Below the pieces are notes generated by a model. It was not told the origin of the DNA. It did no database searches and was given only the letters and a program-made list of their open reading frames with translations. Positions 1 to 12,294 of a DNA stretch of 64,000 nucleotides are shown piece after piece (positions within the stretch are counted from its first letter, which is position 1; each line of letters begins with the position of its first letter). Origin of the DNA: Manihot esculenta (taxonomy: Eukaryota > Streptophyta > Magnoliopsida > Malpighiales > Euphorbiaceae). The stretch covers positions 6,574,389 through 6,638,388 of the forward strand of contig NC_035174.2 in NCBI RefSeq assembly GCF_001659605.2. The letters are read 5' to 3'. Made by a program: the position numbers and the translations under genes.

Positions 1-2549
1 AAGTTGAAGAAGTAGAAAACGAAGAGAAATCAGAGAAGGTACCAATTTCTTCAGTAAGAGATTTTTTTGTTGGGAGATATATGGATTGTGTTATATGGGG
101 ATCTGAAGAGTACCTATTTGGTATAAACCTAGAAGAATTAATGGGCTGGCTTTACTCTTTTAGCTTCTTGATTTGATTTTCTTTTAATTAGCATGGTAAG
201 ATTCAAGTGGCAGTTGGTTGATCTATTTTTTTCTAGTTTCGACAAACTTGTCGAGTTTTTTTGAGTTTGACTGAATTTTTTTTTCCTTTTCGAGTTGTTT
301 TTTACTTTAAAGACTTTTTGCTGCCCTTTTCCAGATTTAGTTTTGGTGTTTGGAAGCTGAGAAAAGTAAGGAAAACAAAAAAAGGATGGAAACTCAGTGA
401 ACTGAAAAATGGAAATATCATATCCAAAATATGAAGACGTTTTCTCGGTACACTAAACAATAAGAACAAGTAAAATTTTCACCCACGAGTCTTCTTTGCA
501 AACCTTATCTTCTAAAAAATTACTCCTTACAGGTTACAAGACATTTTTGGCTTGTTAAAAGGTCTTCTCGAAATCGAATTCCAACCTCTCATCAATGCAA
601 AATTTTGTATTACTTTTTACTATGATGATTCTGTTCTAAATTACATTTATTACAACTGCAGAGATCTTATTGGATACATTCAGATTTCTGATTGATTATG
701 CTTGATTTTTGAAGCTTTTTCCCCTTTATTAGATGTCGTTCAACTTCAGATTTCTAATAACTTATATTATTAAAGATTTTCTTTTTTTTTTTCCTTCCTA
801 TTAGCCAATCCTATTTTAAAGGGTTTAATTTTATTTACTATCTGACGCTACTTGTCCCAATGTAATTGCAGATTCTACTTCTTGTTTGACATGAAATTTT
901 GAAAGGGTTTTAGATTTGTTTTGTTATTCCCTTGGTTCAATTATTTCCTTATTTTTAAATTCTTTACGATATTAGATTTGATACGTGTCTGTCCCTTGAT
1001 GCTTAATTGACTAATTTTCTGTAACTTTCTCAGTTCATAAAAGCAGAACATTAACCTTGATCTTGTCAATAGGACCTCTACACGTGTATGACAAGAAACA
1101 GAGGAAGATTGATAACTTATATATTGGAATTTAGTCAGAATTCAGAAATGATAAAGTTTATTCATAGAACCTTCAGCTTATTTAATTCATTCCCTTTGGC
1201 TTGTTCTTTCTTGTTATTGCAGAAAATTGATTTAATTTGATATAATCGACTAATAAACAACATTAAAATTTCAGGATTTCCCATCTGGAAAATTCTCTGA
1301 TACATCAGGAGAAGATGATGCTTCAGTGCAGGATACAGAGGAGTCTGCAGATCCAGAAACGTCACCAGATACTAATGTGAACCCCAAAACACCCTCTATC
1401 GATGAAGATTCTGCAAAATCAAAGACTTCCAAAACAGATAAAGAACAGAATGATTCAAGCAACAAACAAGAGAAAACCCTCAAGAAGCCTGACAAATTAC
1501 TTCCATGCCCGCGGTGCAATAGCATGGACACCAAATTCTGTTACTACAACAATTACAATATCAACCAACCACGCCATTTCTGCAAAGCCTGCCAAAGATA
1601 TTGGACAGCTGGGGGTACCATGAGGAATGTCCCAGTGGGAGCTGGACGTCGCAAGAATAAGAACTCTGCCTCCCATTATCATCATATAACCATTTCTGAG
1701 GCGCTTCAAGCTGCTCGAATTGAAGCTCCAAATGGAACACACAACCCTGCACTGAAAACTAATGGTAGAGTCCTTAGCTTTGGCTTGGATGCACCAATAT
1801 GTGATTCCATGGCTTCTGTATTAAATCTTGCTGATAAGAAGGTTTTGAATGGCACTCGAAATGGTTTTCATAATATTGAAGAACAAAGGATTCCAGTTTC
1901 CTGCAAAGGTAGAGAAAACGGTGATGATTGTTCAAGTGGATCTTCTGTGACAGTTTCAAGTTCCATGGGGGAAGGAGGCAGGACTTGCTCACAAGAGCCT
2001 TTTATGCAGAGGATCAATGGGTTTGCTTCTCCAATCCCATGTCTCCCTGGTGTTCCCTGGCCCTATCCCTGGAATTCTGCATTGCCCCCTCCAGCTTTTT
2101 GCCCACCAGGATTTCCTATGCCTTTTTATCCTCCCTTTTGGAATTGTGGAATCCCCGGTGGTTGGAGCATCCCTTTGGTGTCTCCTCAATCATCTTCTTC
2201 TTTATCAAGTCAAAAGGCTTCATCTAATCCTAGTTCTCCTTTGGGAAAGCACTCGAGAGATGGGGACACACTTAAACCAGATGATTTGGAGAAAGAAGAG
2301 CCAGCAAAGCATAGAAATGGACGTGTGTTAGTTCCCAAAATTCTAAGGATTGATGACCCAACTGAAGCTGCAAAAAGTTCTATATGGGCAACGCTTGGAA
2401 TAAAGAATGAATCCTTTAATGGGGGAGGACTGTTCAAGGCCTTCCAACCAAAGAGAGATGAAAAGAAGCATGTTCCTGAAACCTCCTCGGTATTGCGGGC
2501 AAACCCTGCCGCCTTGTCTCGATCTATCAACTTCCATGAAAGCTCTTGA
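1..2549 (+). CDS. Cycling DOF factor (CDF-type DOF zinc-finger transcription factor), 5' partial
   Basis: Nuclear transcription factor of the cycling DOF class; family members repress CONSTANS/FT-type genes and are removed by FKF1-GIGANTEA. The main exon runs 1275-2549, after a TTTCAG acceptor, and encodes 424 residues. The DOF finger starts near base 1506 with the exact C-x2-C-x21-C-x2-C spacing, followed by the conserved [22 protein letters not shown] stretch. The C-terminal CDF motifs are present: [21 protein letters not shown], then a GLFKAFQPK block and [16 protein letters not shown] at the end. The N-terminal exon with the start codon lies outside the window. Bases 3-38 form an open acidic stretch ending AAG before a GT at 39-40, in the same phase (0) as the 1275 acceptor, so they may be the end of exon 1; this part is inference. 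The codon at 1326 is GTG, not a start. Identity as a CDF is firm; which paralogue is not. Confidence 0.9.
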
Positions 2550-2918
2550 AGTGGTGGTGGCATATAGAATATAAGAGCAGAGTCAAGTTTAACTCATCCC
2601 TCTGTGATTGCATCGCTCGCTGTGATCCTGAATGGATCAGTTTAATCACTAGCTACATTGTGAGCAAAGTTACTGACCTAGACGAAGCAGCAGAGGGGAC
2701 ATTAGGGGAAGGTTTAGTGTGACTAATTTTGTTTTTTTTCACTTGGTTTGCTGGGATTGTGTTCATGTAAATATCTCTGTGTATGTAATATACTGGGCTA
2801 GTGTTGGAGAAAAATCCTTAGGTTTAGCAAAAAATCGGTAGAAGAACTGCTCTAAAGTTTTTCATACCATGGCTAGAAAATGGGATATTTTTTCTCCATT
2901 TTCCTTGCTGCTCTGTAC

Positions 2919-2924
2919 AATAAA
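2919..2924 (+). terminator. Poly(A) signal of the CDF gene
   Basis: AATAAA lies 370 bases after the stop codon at 2547-2549, in a T-rich 3' untranslated region. It is the first canonical hexamer downstream. Confidence 0.5.
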
Positions 2925-4069
2925 CAAGAAGTTTTCAGGCTATCTTTATTATTTCTCTTCTACATCTAAATTTCAGAAAGAAGCATTCAGTCATTCAGTT
3001 TCCCAAAAGTAAGGAGATTTAACAGATTCAAGAATGCAACAAGAAACCCCATTATTCAGAAATGATTCAGCAAGAAAATTATATCTGATTGGAAGAAACC
3101 AAAACCAAAAAAGTAATTGCAATACATGAAATAAAGTTGAAGGGGTTCCTGGTAGGGCTAAAGTGGTGAAAATGACCAATCCAAGAAAAAAAATATTTTC
3201 AAATTGTTTTAGGCCCCGTTCATTTGTGTAGATAAACTTGGACTTATCTCATAAAAAACCAGTTGGCTTTCCTTTTCATGCACAGTGGACAAAAACAAGT
3301 TGCACAAAAAAGTAAATGCAAAGAGAAATTCTTGGATATTTTTCTTTAGATTAGCTTCCACTCTTCCTAATTAGCTTTTACTCTCCTCCTCCTCATTATT
3401 ATTATTTCTTCTTTTTTTTTTTTTAAATTCCTTTACATTTATTTCTTCTCTTTTAGGACATGATTTCTTATATTTTTTATGCGGTCGAGGAATTATATTT
3501 AACTTTTAATTCAAAATTAATTACTCCGTATCAAATAATATTTTTAAATAAATTATTGAATACTTATATGTATATCGTGGATTATATTCAATAATTTAAG
3601 TAAAAACTAATATGAATAATGAGGGTATTGTAGAATTTGCCATCTCTCCAAAGAAGAAGGAATGTACAGATAATTTGAAAAAAAGAAAAGGAATATATAG
3701 ATATTTAGTTGCTAGCAGCAAATATAGACCACATTTTGTGTATAAGCTGAGTTGTTAGGGGACCCCAAGTGCACACGGCCACGAATCCATTTTGGCATTC
3801 CCTCGTCTTTCCTCTTTCCTTTTTGCTCTTTTCTTTTTATGGAGATTGCAATGCTTCATTTCTTTCCAATTATATGCCTAATTTCAGTTGTTCCCTTTTT
3901 TTCCTCTTCTCACAAGTAACTGAGATTTTAATCAGAGTTTGTTGAATGTATCCATCATCAATCCAAACCGTGTAAATTATGAATAGTCTGCTTCAGTTCT
4001 ACAGTAACGAACAATTGAAATTGCCTAACTTTCCTCCATAAACGTTCCCAGCTGCCACCATTTTATAAT

Positions 4070-4155
4070 AGTTCCTAACTAAGTTATGTTAGCTTAATGA
4101 TGTTAATTAATCTGGCATCTAAGTTAAGGGAGCTTAGTTAGTTCTTATAAAGTGA
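4070..4155. repeat. Short imperfect inverted repeat
   Basis: CCTAACTAAG near 4075 faces CTTAGTTAG near 4134, giving a stem of about 10 bp with a loop of about 50 bases. It could be a small MITE relic or chance in AT-rich DNA. Confidence 0.25.
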
Positions 4156-4493
4156 AGCAGCACGCCCTTTCGTCCATTTTCAAAAAGAATAGAACTGTGT
4201 GGCACGCCTGTGATTCAACTTGACAATATCATATTAAAGGGGATTAAGACATTAACCTCAAAAAGAAGAAAACGAAGTGGCGATGGTTATTATGCCATGA
4301 AATGAAAAGCTAAGATGATGCATCATTGCAGTCAGATAAAGGTCAGAACATAAAGCTTTCAGATTTCTTTTTCACTGAATGCTTCACTTCAAAGGTAATC
4401 TATCAGTTGAATTTCATTTAAATTAGGCCACTTTATCCCATCCAAGGCCAGACTAAAGAGCCTGCAAAATATATATATATATATAAAACTTTG

Positions 4494-4640
4494 TCTAATC
4501 TAATTTGATCTAATGGTTAAAAACATATCATTGGTGTAGTCTGGTAGACCTCGATTCGAGTTCACATGCCCTAAATTTCCGACAATTGTCAAGTTATTGA
4601 AAAAACCCATGTAAATCTTACAATGATCCAACTTCCAGGT
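4494..4640 (+). repeat. Possible tRNA-derived SINE relic
   Basis: A Pol III B-box-like motif GATTCGAGTTC lies at about 4553, some 40 bases after an A-box-like TCTAATGGTTAA, the spacing seen in plant SINE heads. No clear poly(A)/poly(T) tail or target duplication was found, so this is a degenerate candidate. Confidence 0.25.
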
Positions 4641-5924
4641 AGGCATGTAGCCATTAAATATAGTAACAAAAATTTCGATTTAATTTCTAGATATAAATTC
4701 TTTTTTTCTTTAGTTTAAAATTATTTTCCGAGCTTTAATTATTAGACTTTTAACTCTTATTATTGGAAGCTCTACCAATTGTAATAAACTATTCTGCCTT
4801 CCATAAGGGAAAATTTCGGCCACTTCCATGATAGATGAGTGGTGATTTGAACTACAGCAGTACTCAAAAAGATGAATACGGCATTAATCAACGTTGACTT
4901 TTGTAGTAAAAGGCAATTCTTGTTAGTGGTTCTAATTGTCAACCTCCATTACAAGTTATCCGTTGCTCTAGTGCTCTTTATGAATTAGTATCCTGCCCTT
5001 TTGATTTTGTGTTAAACAGAGGGCCGAAAAAACCTATTTCAAGAGTGAATTTTCTAGCGATCAAATTTTCTTTTCCAAATACTTATCGATAAAATATAGT
5101 TTGATATAAAGAAGTGCAACAAAGTCAAAAAAGGGATAAAACCCTGGATTTGGTGCTTTAGGTTGCTTTCATACAAGGAAAATGCACTCCATTTCTTGCA
5201 AAATAATGGGTTTGCTTGGGACACGTGTATGTCATTAAATGGTTAAGCTTCGAATGAGGATGACCAACATCAGCTTTGTCACTTTAAATGTTTCTTTTCA
5301 TTTAAAACAGTAGAATAGGTGCTTGAAAAAAGATGGGAAATATTATTTTGAGAAAAAAGAAAAGTAGCTCAAAGATGATTGTCAAGGTTTTTTGTTGGAA
5401 AAAAGATGTATAAATTTCTTCTCTTTCCCTTTGTTGGTGGATAATGATGCATAAACGTCTAAGCTTTTGGGAAATGATTACTATTTGCAAATTTGCACGA
5501 ATCATGAGCATCCCCTTCCGCCAACTTCAAGCCATATGGGTCTGTCTTTCTAGGTATACAGGCATGCAGGCTCAGCCCATATAGCATCATTAAGCTGACA
5601 AGCTCCCAAGTTCCAAACTCTGGTTTTATGGAATATTGTTTAATTACATATTCTTCTTGGCATTACAAAATGAGGGGATAAGATGCTCTCCAACTTGGTT
5701 AATTGACAAACGTAAAATCGCTCAGTTTTAGTAAGATCATAGAATTTAGAGTTGAATTTCATATGAAATTTATGCATATCAAGGCGCAAATTTTGGAGGC
5801 CGAGGACTGTGCTTAGGATTCTATCCAAAAGTATTGAGAGAGAAGCTTCATCAATTGTATAATTAGAATTCAAATTCCTTTGCTCAATCTTGATGTCAGT
5901 GTTTATAGCTTACTGTAGCCATGA

Positions 5925-8900
5925 TCATTGAATTCTGCAACCTCCTGAATCCGCTACATGCCGTACATTGCCATAGGCCGACAGCTCAATAAGATCCATG
6001 TCACGTCCTGCAGTGCATTCAAAATTCTCCAGTTAGTTTTTCTGCTGAATTTCCTTATCTATAATTTGTTTTTGTTTTAATGGAGTTTTTAAATTCACAA
6101 TACCAGAGACACGGCAATAGGAACTCCTCTGAATAAGATCAGCTCTAGACAGCTCAGTTTTGTTTCCCTTTGATCGATTAACTGTTGCCTGCAGCATACA
6201 AGCCAAAAGTCAGCTTGCTTTAGGAGATTCTCCAATTCCTTGGATCAGTTGGGAAAACCTTAGAATAAAGGCATTCAAAGTGAACTTTCATGGGAAAGAC
6301 CAAATCATGTAGTTCTGAGAAAAGAGGTGCCTGGAAATCAAGTGGGACAGAAAGATTGATATGATTGTTGCCTCTGACATCTTATCAGTACAACAATTGG
6401 GAGTTGTTGCATCAGAAGATTGAGCCTCCTTGTTGGCTTAACACATAGGATGAAGGTTCAATTTTTTCTGGAGACCCAGTATTATGTTATAGTACTCAAC
6501 TATAAGTTAGCTTCACAAAAATTCTTTTGCAATAATCTTTACTGGATCTGATTAAGAACAAGAACCACCCCATGCTGCTGAGCAAACAAGTAGAGGAGCA
6601 AACATAGAATGAAAAGGACTGTATCTATCATGTGAAAAATTAATTTCATATAACCTTGTGTTAGGGCAAAGCACGATAAACATGCAAGGAAGAAAGTTCA
6701 GATTCACAGGTTGCAAGAAGAATTTAAGGTCTCAAGGCAGAAATTATTGAGAATATATACCAGAGCATAGAACCACATGTCAATTAGATGTCATAATCAC
6801 ATGCATTAATAGATTTCATAATCTCACCTGCAAAACCTGGCAATTTTCCAGTGTGCTTTTGCCCCCCTGAAAATTGAAAATATAAGCCTCTCAAGCAGCA
6901 GCCACAAGCAAAGGGTAAATAAAGAAAAAAAAGTTACAAAAATACATAAATAAAGAATAGAAGTTACAAATTCACACTTCACAAGCATCTAACACAGAAT
7001 TCTATCTGATATAGAATTTCAAATGAGCAAATGTTTCCAAGTGTAAATAATGTGAAAAGCATATCAATCATACCTTCGAGGGGTGACAGGAAAATGATTG
7101 TGTATAATTTGCATTTACAATATATAAAAAAAAATTTTCTCCAGCTATGAATCCTCACCCTGCTAAAAAACATGTTTGCCTATAAAATTTTAACATGTGG
7201 ACATACTATGTCCAATCAAAAAGATAAATACAAATCATGACACCATTACCCTTTTAAAAATCCTCATGATGAAACGACTTCTGATGGACGCTCAAAAACA
7301 GCACAAACAATTGGGTAGAAAATGCCCCATGGAAAAACATAAAGTGCAAGCCCACACCATAATATCTGTAATAATTAGAGAGAAGAATACACAAATTTTG
7401 AAGTGATCAATAATGAAACAACTCATATAGGATTGCTAGAGTAGGCAAAAATGAGTTATGCAATCTCCTAATATCAGATATTAAGAACGCCACATGCATA
7501 CAGCTACCCAACCCCTGACATGCAAACACTCAGAGAGAAAGGATGAACAAAAAATGGCTCATGTGGCTTTAACCATTCGCATAATTGTTACTCTCTCAAG
7601 ATTGATGTGCCAAATCTGAACGACCGTGACTATAGAAAATTAGGAATCTTACATGGCAAAAACCTTAGTCAATACAAAACATTGAGAAAAGACCAGAAGC
7701 TTATAGTGCTTGGCAATCAGGCCCACTGCATAATTCCAGCATCTTTGAAACAAGATTAAGTTACAGAGAAAGACCAGATAAGTTAAGCCTATACTATGAT
7801 GTCTAACTATGAGAAATTTGCCAAATTATCAAGTCTGATGGAGCTGAATTGACCTAGATTGTACTTTCTCGCGAAGTAAACAAGAAAAAGGATCCTACTC
7901 ATACAGCTTCACCACAACCAATAGATACTTCATTCTGCATCTCTAAATTCAAATTCAAACTGAGCTGTTCCATTGTCTATTCTATACAGGAGCACACTAT
8001 AACTGATGCTGCTGCTAATGCTCTCTAGTCTCAACATTAATCACAGCAATCACCTACTTCTATACCATGCAGACCTTATGAACTCTCAGATTTTTTCCCC
8101 ACATGCGATTCACCCATGCCAAACCTTCTTTTGCTTCCACCTACTTTTACCCAACACCAAGAAATATTAATTGTTTTCTGGTTTCTAACCCACATTTTCA
8201 GAGCAATTGCACTATTGTCAACTTACCTATCCCAATAACCAAATTTAAATAAGTGTGCATAAGAATTTCATAAGAACAACACCTTTAAATTCAAGTAATA
8301 AAAAGCAGAAACCAATCAAGAAAAACTGAACTGATTTTTCAGCATAACCAACCAGAGCATTGTTAAAGAAAATGTTCAATGCTCCATTTAAAGGGGGAAA
8401 TTTGATCCAGTTATTGCTAGACACAATATTAGAAGTAACAGCTCAATAACACACTCAAGCCAATCATAGGAACATCTCCCATTCATAAACTGAAAGAATT
8501 AATACCCTTCAAATGGTGCGATTCCTCTCCAGCGCTATCACATAAATACATATGATTCTAGCATCTGCATCAAGGCCAAAGCCCATATTTTCTTCTTTGC
8601 GCTCGCTCGCTAACCCAAATAAGGACATCAAGTGGCTCTCAATTTGGTTGGTACCTAATAAACTTGCCTTTGCTATTAATTTTTTTAACTATCTGTCCTT
8701 TCTATCTCGATTATGCCCTTTTCCCATCATCAAGTGCATTTTCTCTGGCACTTCAGTTCTTTCTAGTTCTTGGAAAAACGTAAAAGAACAACCTACTCAT
8801 GAATCTCAGCTCCAAACACCAAAGCAGCCCACTTCACAAAATCTCAAGTACAACCCAGAAAACAAAACGCTCGCAGTTTCATTTTATCACTTGTAATGAC

Positions 8901-9487
8901 AAACATGAGCCAGCAAAAAAAATCTAAATAAAATAAGCTATCAAGCATCACCAGAAAAGGAAAATGCAACGCACATAAGTCAAACCATAGGCCATGAATA
9001 TTTAAACTAAATCAAAACACTTGTTAGAATCTCAAACTAAAGGAGAAATGGAAACGCATTATAAAATTACCTTAGAGTATGGCACAATGTGATCGTAATC
9101 ATGACACAAGCAACCAGGACAACCCACAAGCTTTCTGAAGACAATATTACCAAGTGGGTCGCGACGCCACCGGCCCGGGTCTCGGCCCTTGACCTTCTCT
9201 GCCTTCTCCCAGCATTGCTGTTTCACGCTGTACGGGAAACTCCTCGGTTCAGGGCTTGAATTGGAGTGCTCCTGTGAGATACGAAGGTCTTCAAACAGAG
9301 CGACAGTGTCCTGCTGTTCGCGGTCGAGGAGGGAAGCCGAGGGGGCTAGTGTAGATTGGCGAGACCTGGGTAGAGACGAGTCAGGATCCGAGGGGAAGGC
9401 TGTGGAGGTGGAGGCGGCTCGAGCTGATCTGGGTGGAGAAGAGTGACGGGCTCGTCTTCGAGCAGTGTCTTTGGTTGGCCTCATCAT
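5925..9487 (-). CDS. HNH-endonuclease-domain protein, four coding exons
   Basis: Built from splice sites on the minus strand: exon 1 9487-9071, exon 2 6866-6828 (39 nt), exon 3 6188-6104, exon 4 6007-5925 with the TGA at 5925-5927. All junctions are GT-AG, the phases agree (0, 0, 1), and the product is 207 residues. The N-terminus is Arg/Ser/Pro-rich and likely disordered. The C-terminal half is an HNH (McrA-like) fold: a CPGCLCHDYDHIVPYSKGG core with the DH pair, then LENCQVLQ and VNRSKGNK, which supply the Asn and downstream positions. Plant genomes carry a gene of this type (HNH endonuclease, about 200 residues) without a settled role; a nucleic-acid nicking or repair role is inference from the fold. 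The start is ATG 9485-9487, directly followed by a second ATG; the frame is open further upstream but starts there with TTG. Intron 1 is about 2.2 kb. Confidence 0.82.
6867..9070 (-). other. Long first intron of the HNH gene
   Basis: 2.2 kb between the donor after the TCTAAG codons at 9071 and the acceptor before 6866. It is AT-rich, and open frames inside it (for example 8552-8896 on the plus strand) show no family motif. I see no transposon termini in it. Confidence 0.7.
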
Positions 9488-9699
9488 TTGTTGTGGAATG
9501 GGTGAATCATGAAGCTTTGCAACACCAAATGGCAAAGGATTTATTTGGGTAAATTGGAACCTTCCACATCAATCAAGCCTCTGAAATGGATAAGACTCGT
9601 CCATAAGCAATTTTACTTATCGAATCCAATTAGAATCCGTATCTGGAAAAAGAAAATTAGAATCCTTCCGTTTATAAATGATAGAAAATTATAATTTAA

Positions 9700-11570
9700 A
9701 TATTGTGTAAATTATATATTGATATATTTTTTTTGTCAAAAATAAATAAATAAATATTACAGAGCATAATGTGTTTTTATACAAAATTATTATTTAAATT
9801 ATTTATTATTTTATTATTATTTTTAATAAATCGATTGATACTGTTAATTATTTTTAATAAATATTATATTATATTATTTTTTAATATTATAAAATTAAAT
9901 TTTAAAATTAATATAGTGAATATTTGTAATTTTTTTCTAAGAGCACTGAATGAATTTATTACATTTAAAGTACAATTTTATTAGTTATTAGTTAAAATTA
10001 TTAATAATTTTAAGTTGATTTTTGATATTATGATTTATCACTTTAATATTTTATAACTTTTTCACTTTAAAATTAAATATATTATTAATATTTAAAATTA
10101 AAAATTTTATATTATCAAATTATTTATATTTTAATTTTTTTAATATCAAATTATTTATAACATTATCTAATAATTTTATATTTTCAAATTATCACTTTAA
10201 TAATTTATAATTTTATTATCATCCACTTTAAAATTTAAATATCATTTTTAATAATTTTAAAAGCAACATCTATATATATTATATAATTTTAATCTCATAA
10301 ATTTAAATATTTTATTAAATAACTAAAATTATAATAATATTTTAATATTTTCATTAAAAATTAAATTATCATTATTTCGGTGAGTTAATTATATTATCAT
10401 TTATTATCCTACAATTTTTTTAATTTAAAATTTTTATTTAATAATTTAATATTATTAAAATTAAATTTATTTCAGAAATATTATCTTAATTTTGATATTT
10501 TTATTTATTAACGTATATAACTAAAATTTAAATATTTATTTATAATAAATATTAATTTTTCATTTTAATATTCAAATATAATAATCGATAATTAAAAAAA
10601 CAACATATTATTTAATAATTTTATATCATCAAATTATTTACATTTTTCATAATGATTTAATTTTTAATTGAAAATTAAAATATTTATAAAAAATATATTT
10701 TTATTATAATTAATAATATATAAATAATTTAAATTGAAATGTAATAGAAATTAATAATAAAAAGCTCACCATATCCATTTGCAATGAAAGTTTAAACTAC
10801 TAAATACTTATTTGATTATTAATAACATCTGTTAATAAATATCATTAATTATAGAATAATTTTATTATTTGAAAAATATATATCATTAAATTATTATTAA
10901 TTCAATCTTAATTTTGATAAATTATTATTTGAAAAATATAAAAATTATATTTTTGTTTTCGTTTAAAGTATTAATTTTTAATTTTTTTTTTTTGAAATAG
11001 GGGGTTGGGGGAGTCGAACCTTAGACCTTTAATTTTTTTTTATATTAAATGAAATATCAACAAAAAATATAAACTATGAAATTGAGATTCTAATTAATTA
11101 AGATATAGATATTAATTGTAAAATGGAAAGATTATATATAATTTTTATTAATTAAATTAGTTATGGCCCTAATAAATAAGGATATATGTATATTTAAAAT
11201 ATGTTAGCTTTTATTTAACGTGGATTACACCTTTTTACATTCACTTGTAATTTATTTTATAAATAATAAAATTTTAATTTTTATATAACTTATTTTTTAT
11301 ATAAATTTATATAAAAATATAATAAAATTATAATTTAACTACATGAATAACAGTTTTAAATTTTTTAATCCTGAATAGTAAATTTATTTTAATTTTTTAT
11401 TAAAATTAGTTTTATTTTAATAATTTTAAATTATGATGAGTAATTTTAATAATTTAATTATTTCATCTTATTTTAACTTATATATATATAATTTTATTAA
11501 TTTTATTATAATAAATAAAATAATTTAAATTAGTATTATTTCTTAGATTTAGGTGGTAAAATTATTTAAA
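9700..11570. other. Extremely AT-rich gene-free block, left part
   Basis: No gene. Base composition is extreme: the 60 bases 10081-10140 contain a single C and no G. One GC island at about 10998-11020 contains GGGAGTCGAACC, which read in reverse resembles a Pol III B box. The same kind of DNA continues after the element at 11571-12294 and again on the far side of the transposon nest (about 44550-44740), so it is the ancestral landscape into which the nest was inserted. Confidence 0.7.
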
Positions 11571-12007
11571 GAGAAAATTATTTTTTAGTCCCTGAGATTT
11601 AACATAATTAACACTTCTATCCTTCTATTTTGGTGACCCAACACTTAAGTCCCTCACTTTCTTTTCTGTCCAAATTTGTAGTCATTCCATCCAAAATAGC
11701 CGTTTGTGACATGTGAATTGACAAAATTAACCTTCACTAAAAATCCCACTATTTCAAAATCACAAAACCCAAACCCAAATGTCTCGTCTTCTTTTTCTTA
11801 TTCTTCTTCTTTTTCTTCTTCTTCTTCTTCTTCTTCCTACCCTTTATGCAACTTCTTCTTTCTTCTTATTCTTCTTCTTCTTCTTCTTCTTCTTCTTCCT
11901 ACCCTTTCTGCAACTTTTTCTTCTTCTTAAACTTCCTATCCTTTTTGCAACTTCTTCTTCTTCTTCTTCTTCTTCTTTCTTTTTCTTCTTACCCTTTCTG
12001 CAACTTC

Positions 12008-12039
<32 letters not shown>

Positions 12040-12294
12040 CTTCTTCCTACCCTTTCTGCAACTGGAGAAAACATGAAAGAGAAAAAAAATAGGGATTTCA
12101 CATTGAGAGAATGATATTTTTGAAAAAAATTATCACCTCTCACCATTGACTCTTTGATCAAACGGTTTAAATGGACGGAAGGACTACGAATTTGGACGGA
12201 AGAGAAAGTGAGGGACTTAAGTGTTGGGTCTCCAAAATAGAGGGACAGAAGTGTTAATTACGTTAAACCTCAAGGACTAAAAAATAATTTTCTC
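11571..12294. mobile_element. Non-autonomous TIR element (MULE/MITE-like) with CTT-rich core
   Basis: Bases 11571-11702 and 12164-12294 are imperfect inverted copies of one another, about 130 bp each. Both begin GAGAAAATTATTTTTTAGTCC read inward, and continue with a shared segment about ACACTTCT, CCCAACACTTAAGTCCCTCAC and the following bases. The core is almost purely a TTC/CTT tract interrupted by a repeated CCTACCCTTTCTGCAACT module. No transposase is present. Long TIRs suggest a Mutator-like origin, but I could not define a 9-bp target duplication, so the class is uncertain. Confidence 0.7.
11785..12062 (+). repeat. Pyrimidine-tract minisatellite
   Basis: Five successive (TTC)n runs are each closed by a variant of CCTACCCTTTCTGCAACT (or TATGCAACT, TTTGCAACT). 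One strand is nearly pure pyrimidine over about 270 bases. Long open frames here in several registers are artefacts of the triplet repeat. Confidence 0.85.

Larger units (their letters stand above)
2930..5900. other. Intergenic spacer between CDF and HNH genes
   Basis: About 3 kb with no supportable gene. It is AT-rich with scattered short open frames that show no family motif. It holds an imperfect hairpin near 4070-4155 and a SINE-like relic near 4494-4640, listed separately. The part near 5640-5900 is probably the 3' untranslated region of the minus-strand HNH gene. Confidence 0.5.

Noticed and set aside
8552..8896. 114-residue plus-strand frame in the HNH intron
   Set aside because: No domain, weak codon structure, lies in an intron of the opposite strand gene.
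9488..9535. Longer HNH N-terminus from 9535
   Set aside because: The codon at 9533-9535 is TTG; the first ATG is at 9485-9487.
10985..11030. Second SINE or tRNA-like relic from a B-box-like GGTTCGACTCC (minus strand)
   Set aside because: No A box at the right distance, no cloverleaf, no tail; isolated motif in AT-rich DNA.
11706..12161. Several overlapping frames of Ser/Leu/Phe or Lys/Arg/Glu repeats
   Set aside because: Products of the TTC/CTT repeat read in different frames; no start context, splice partner or domain.
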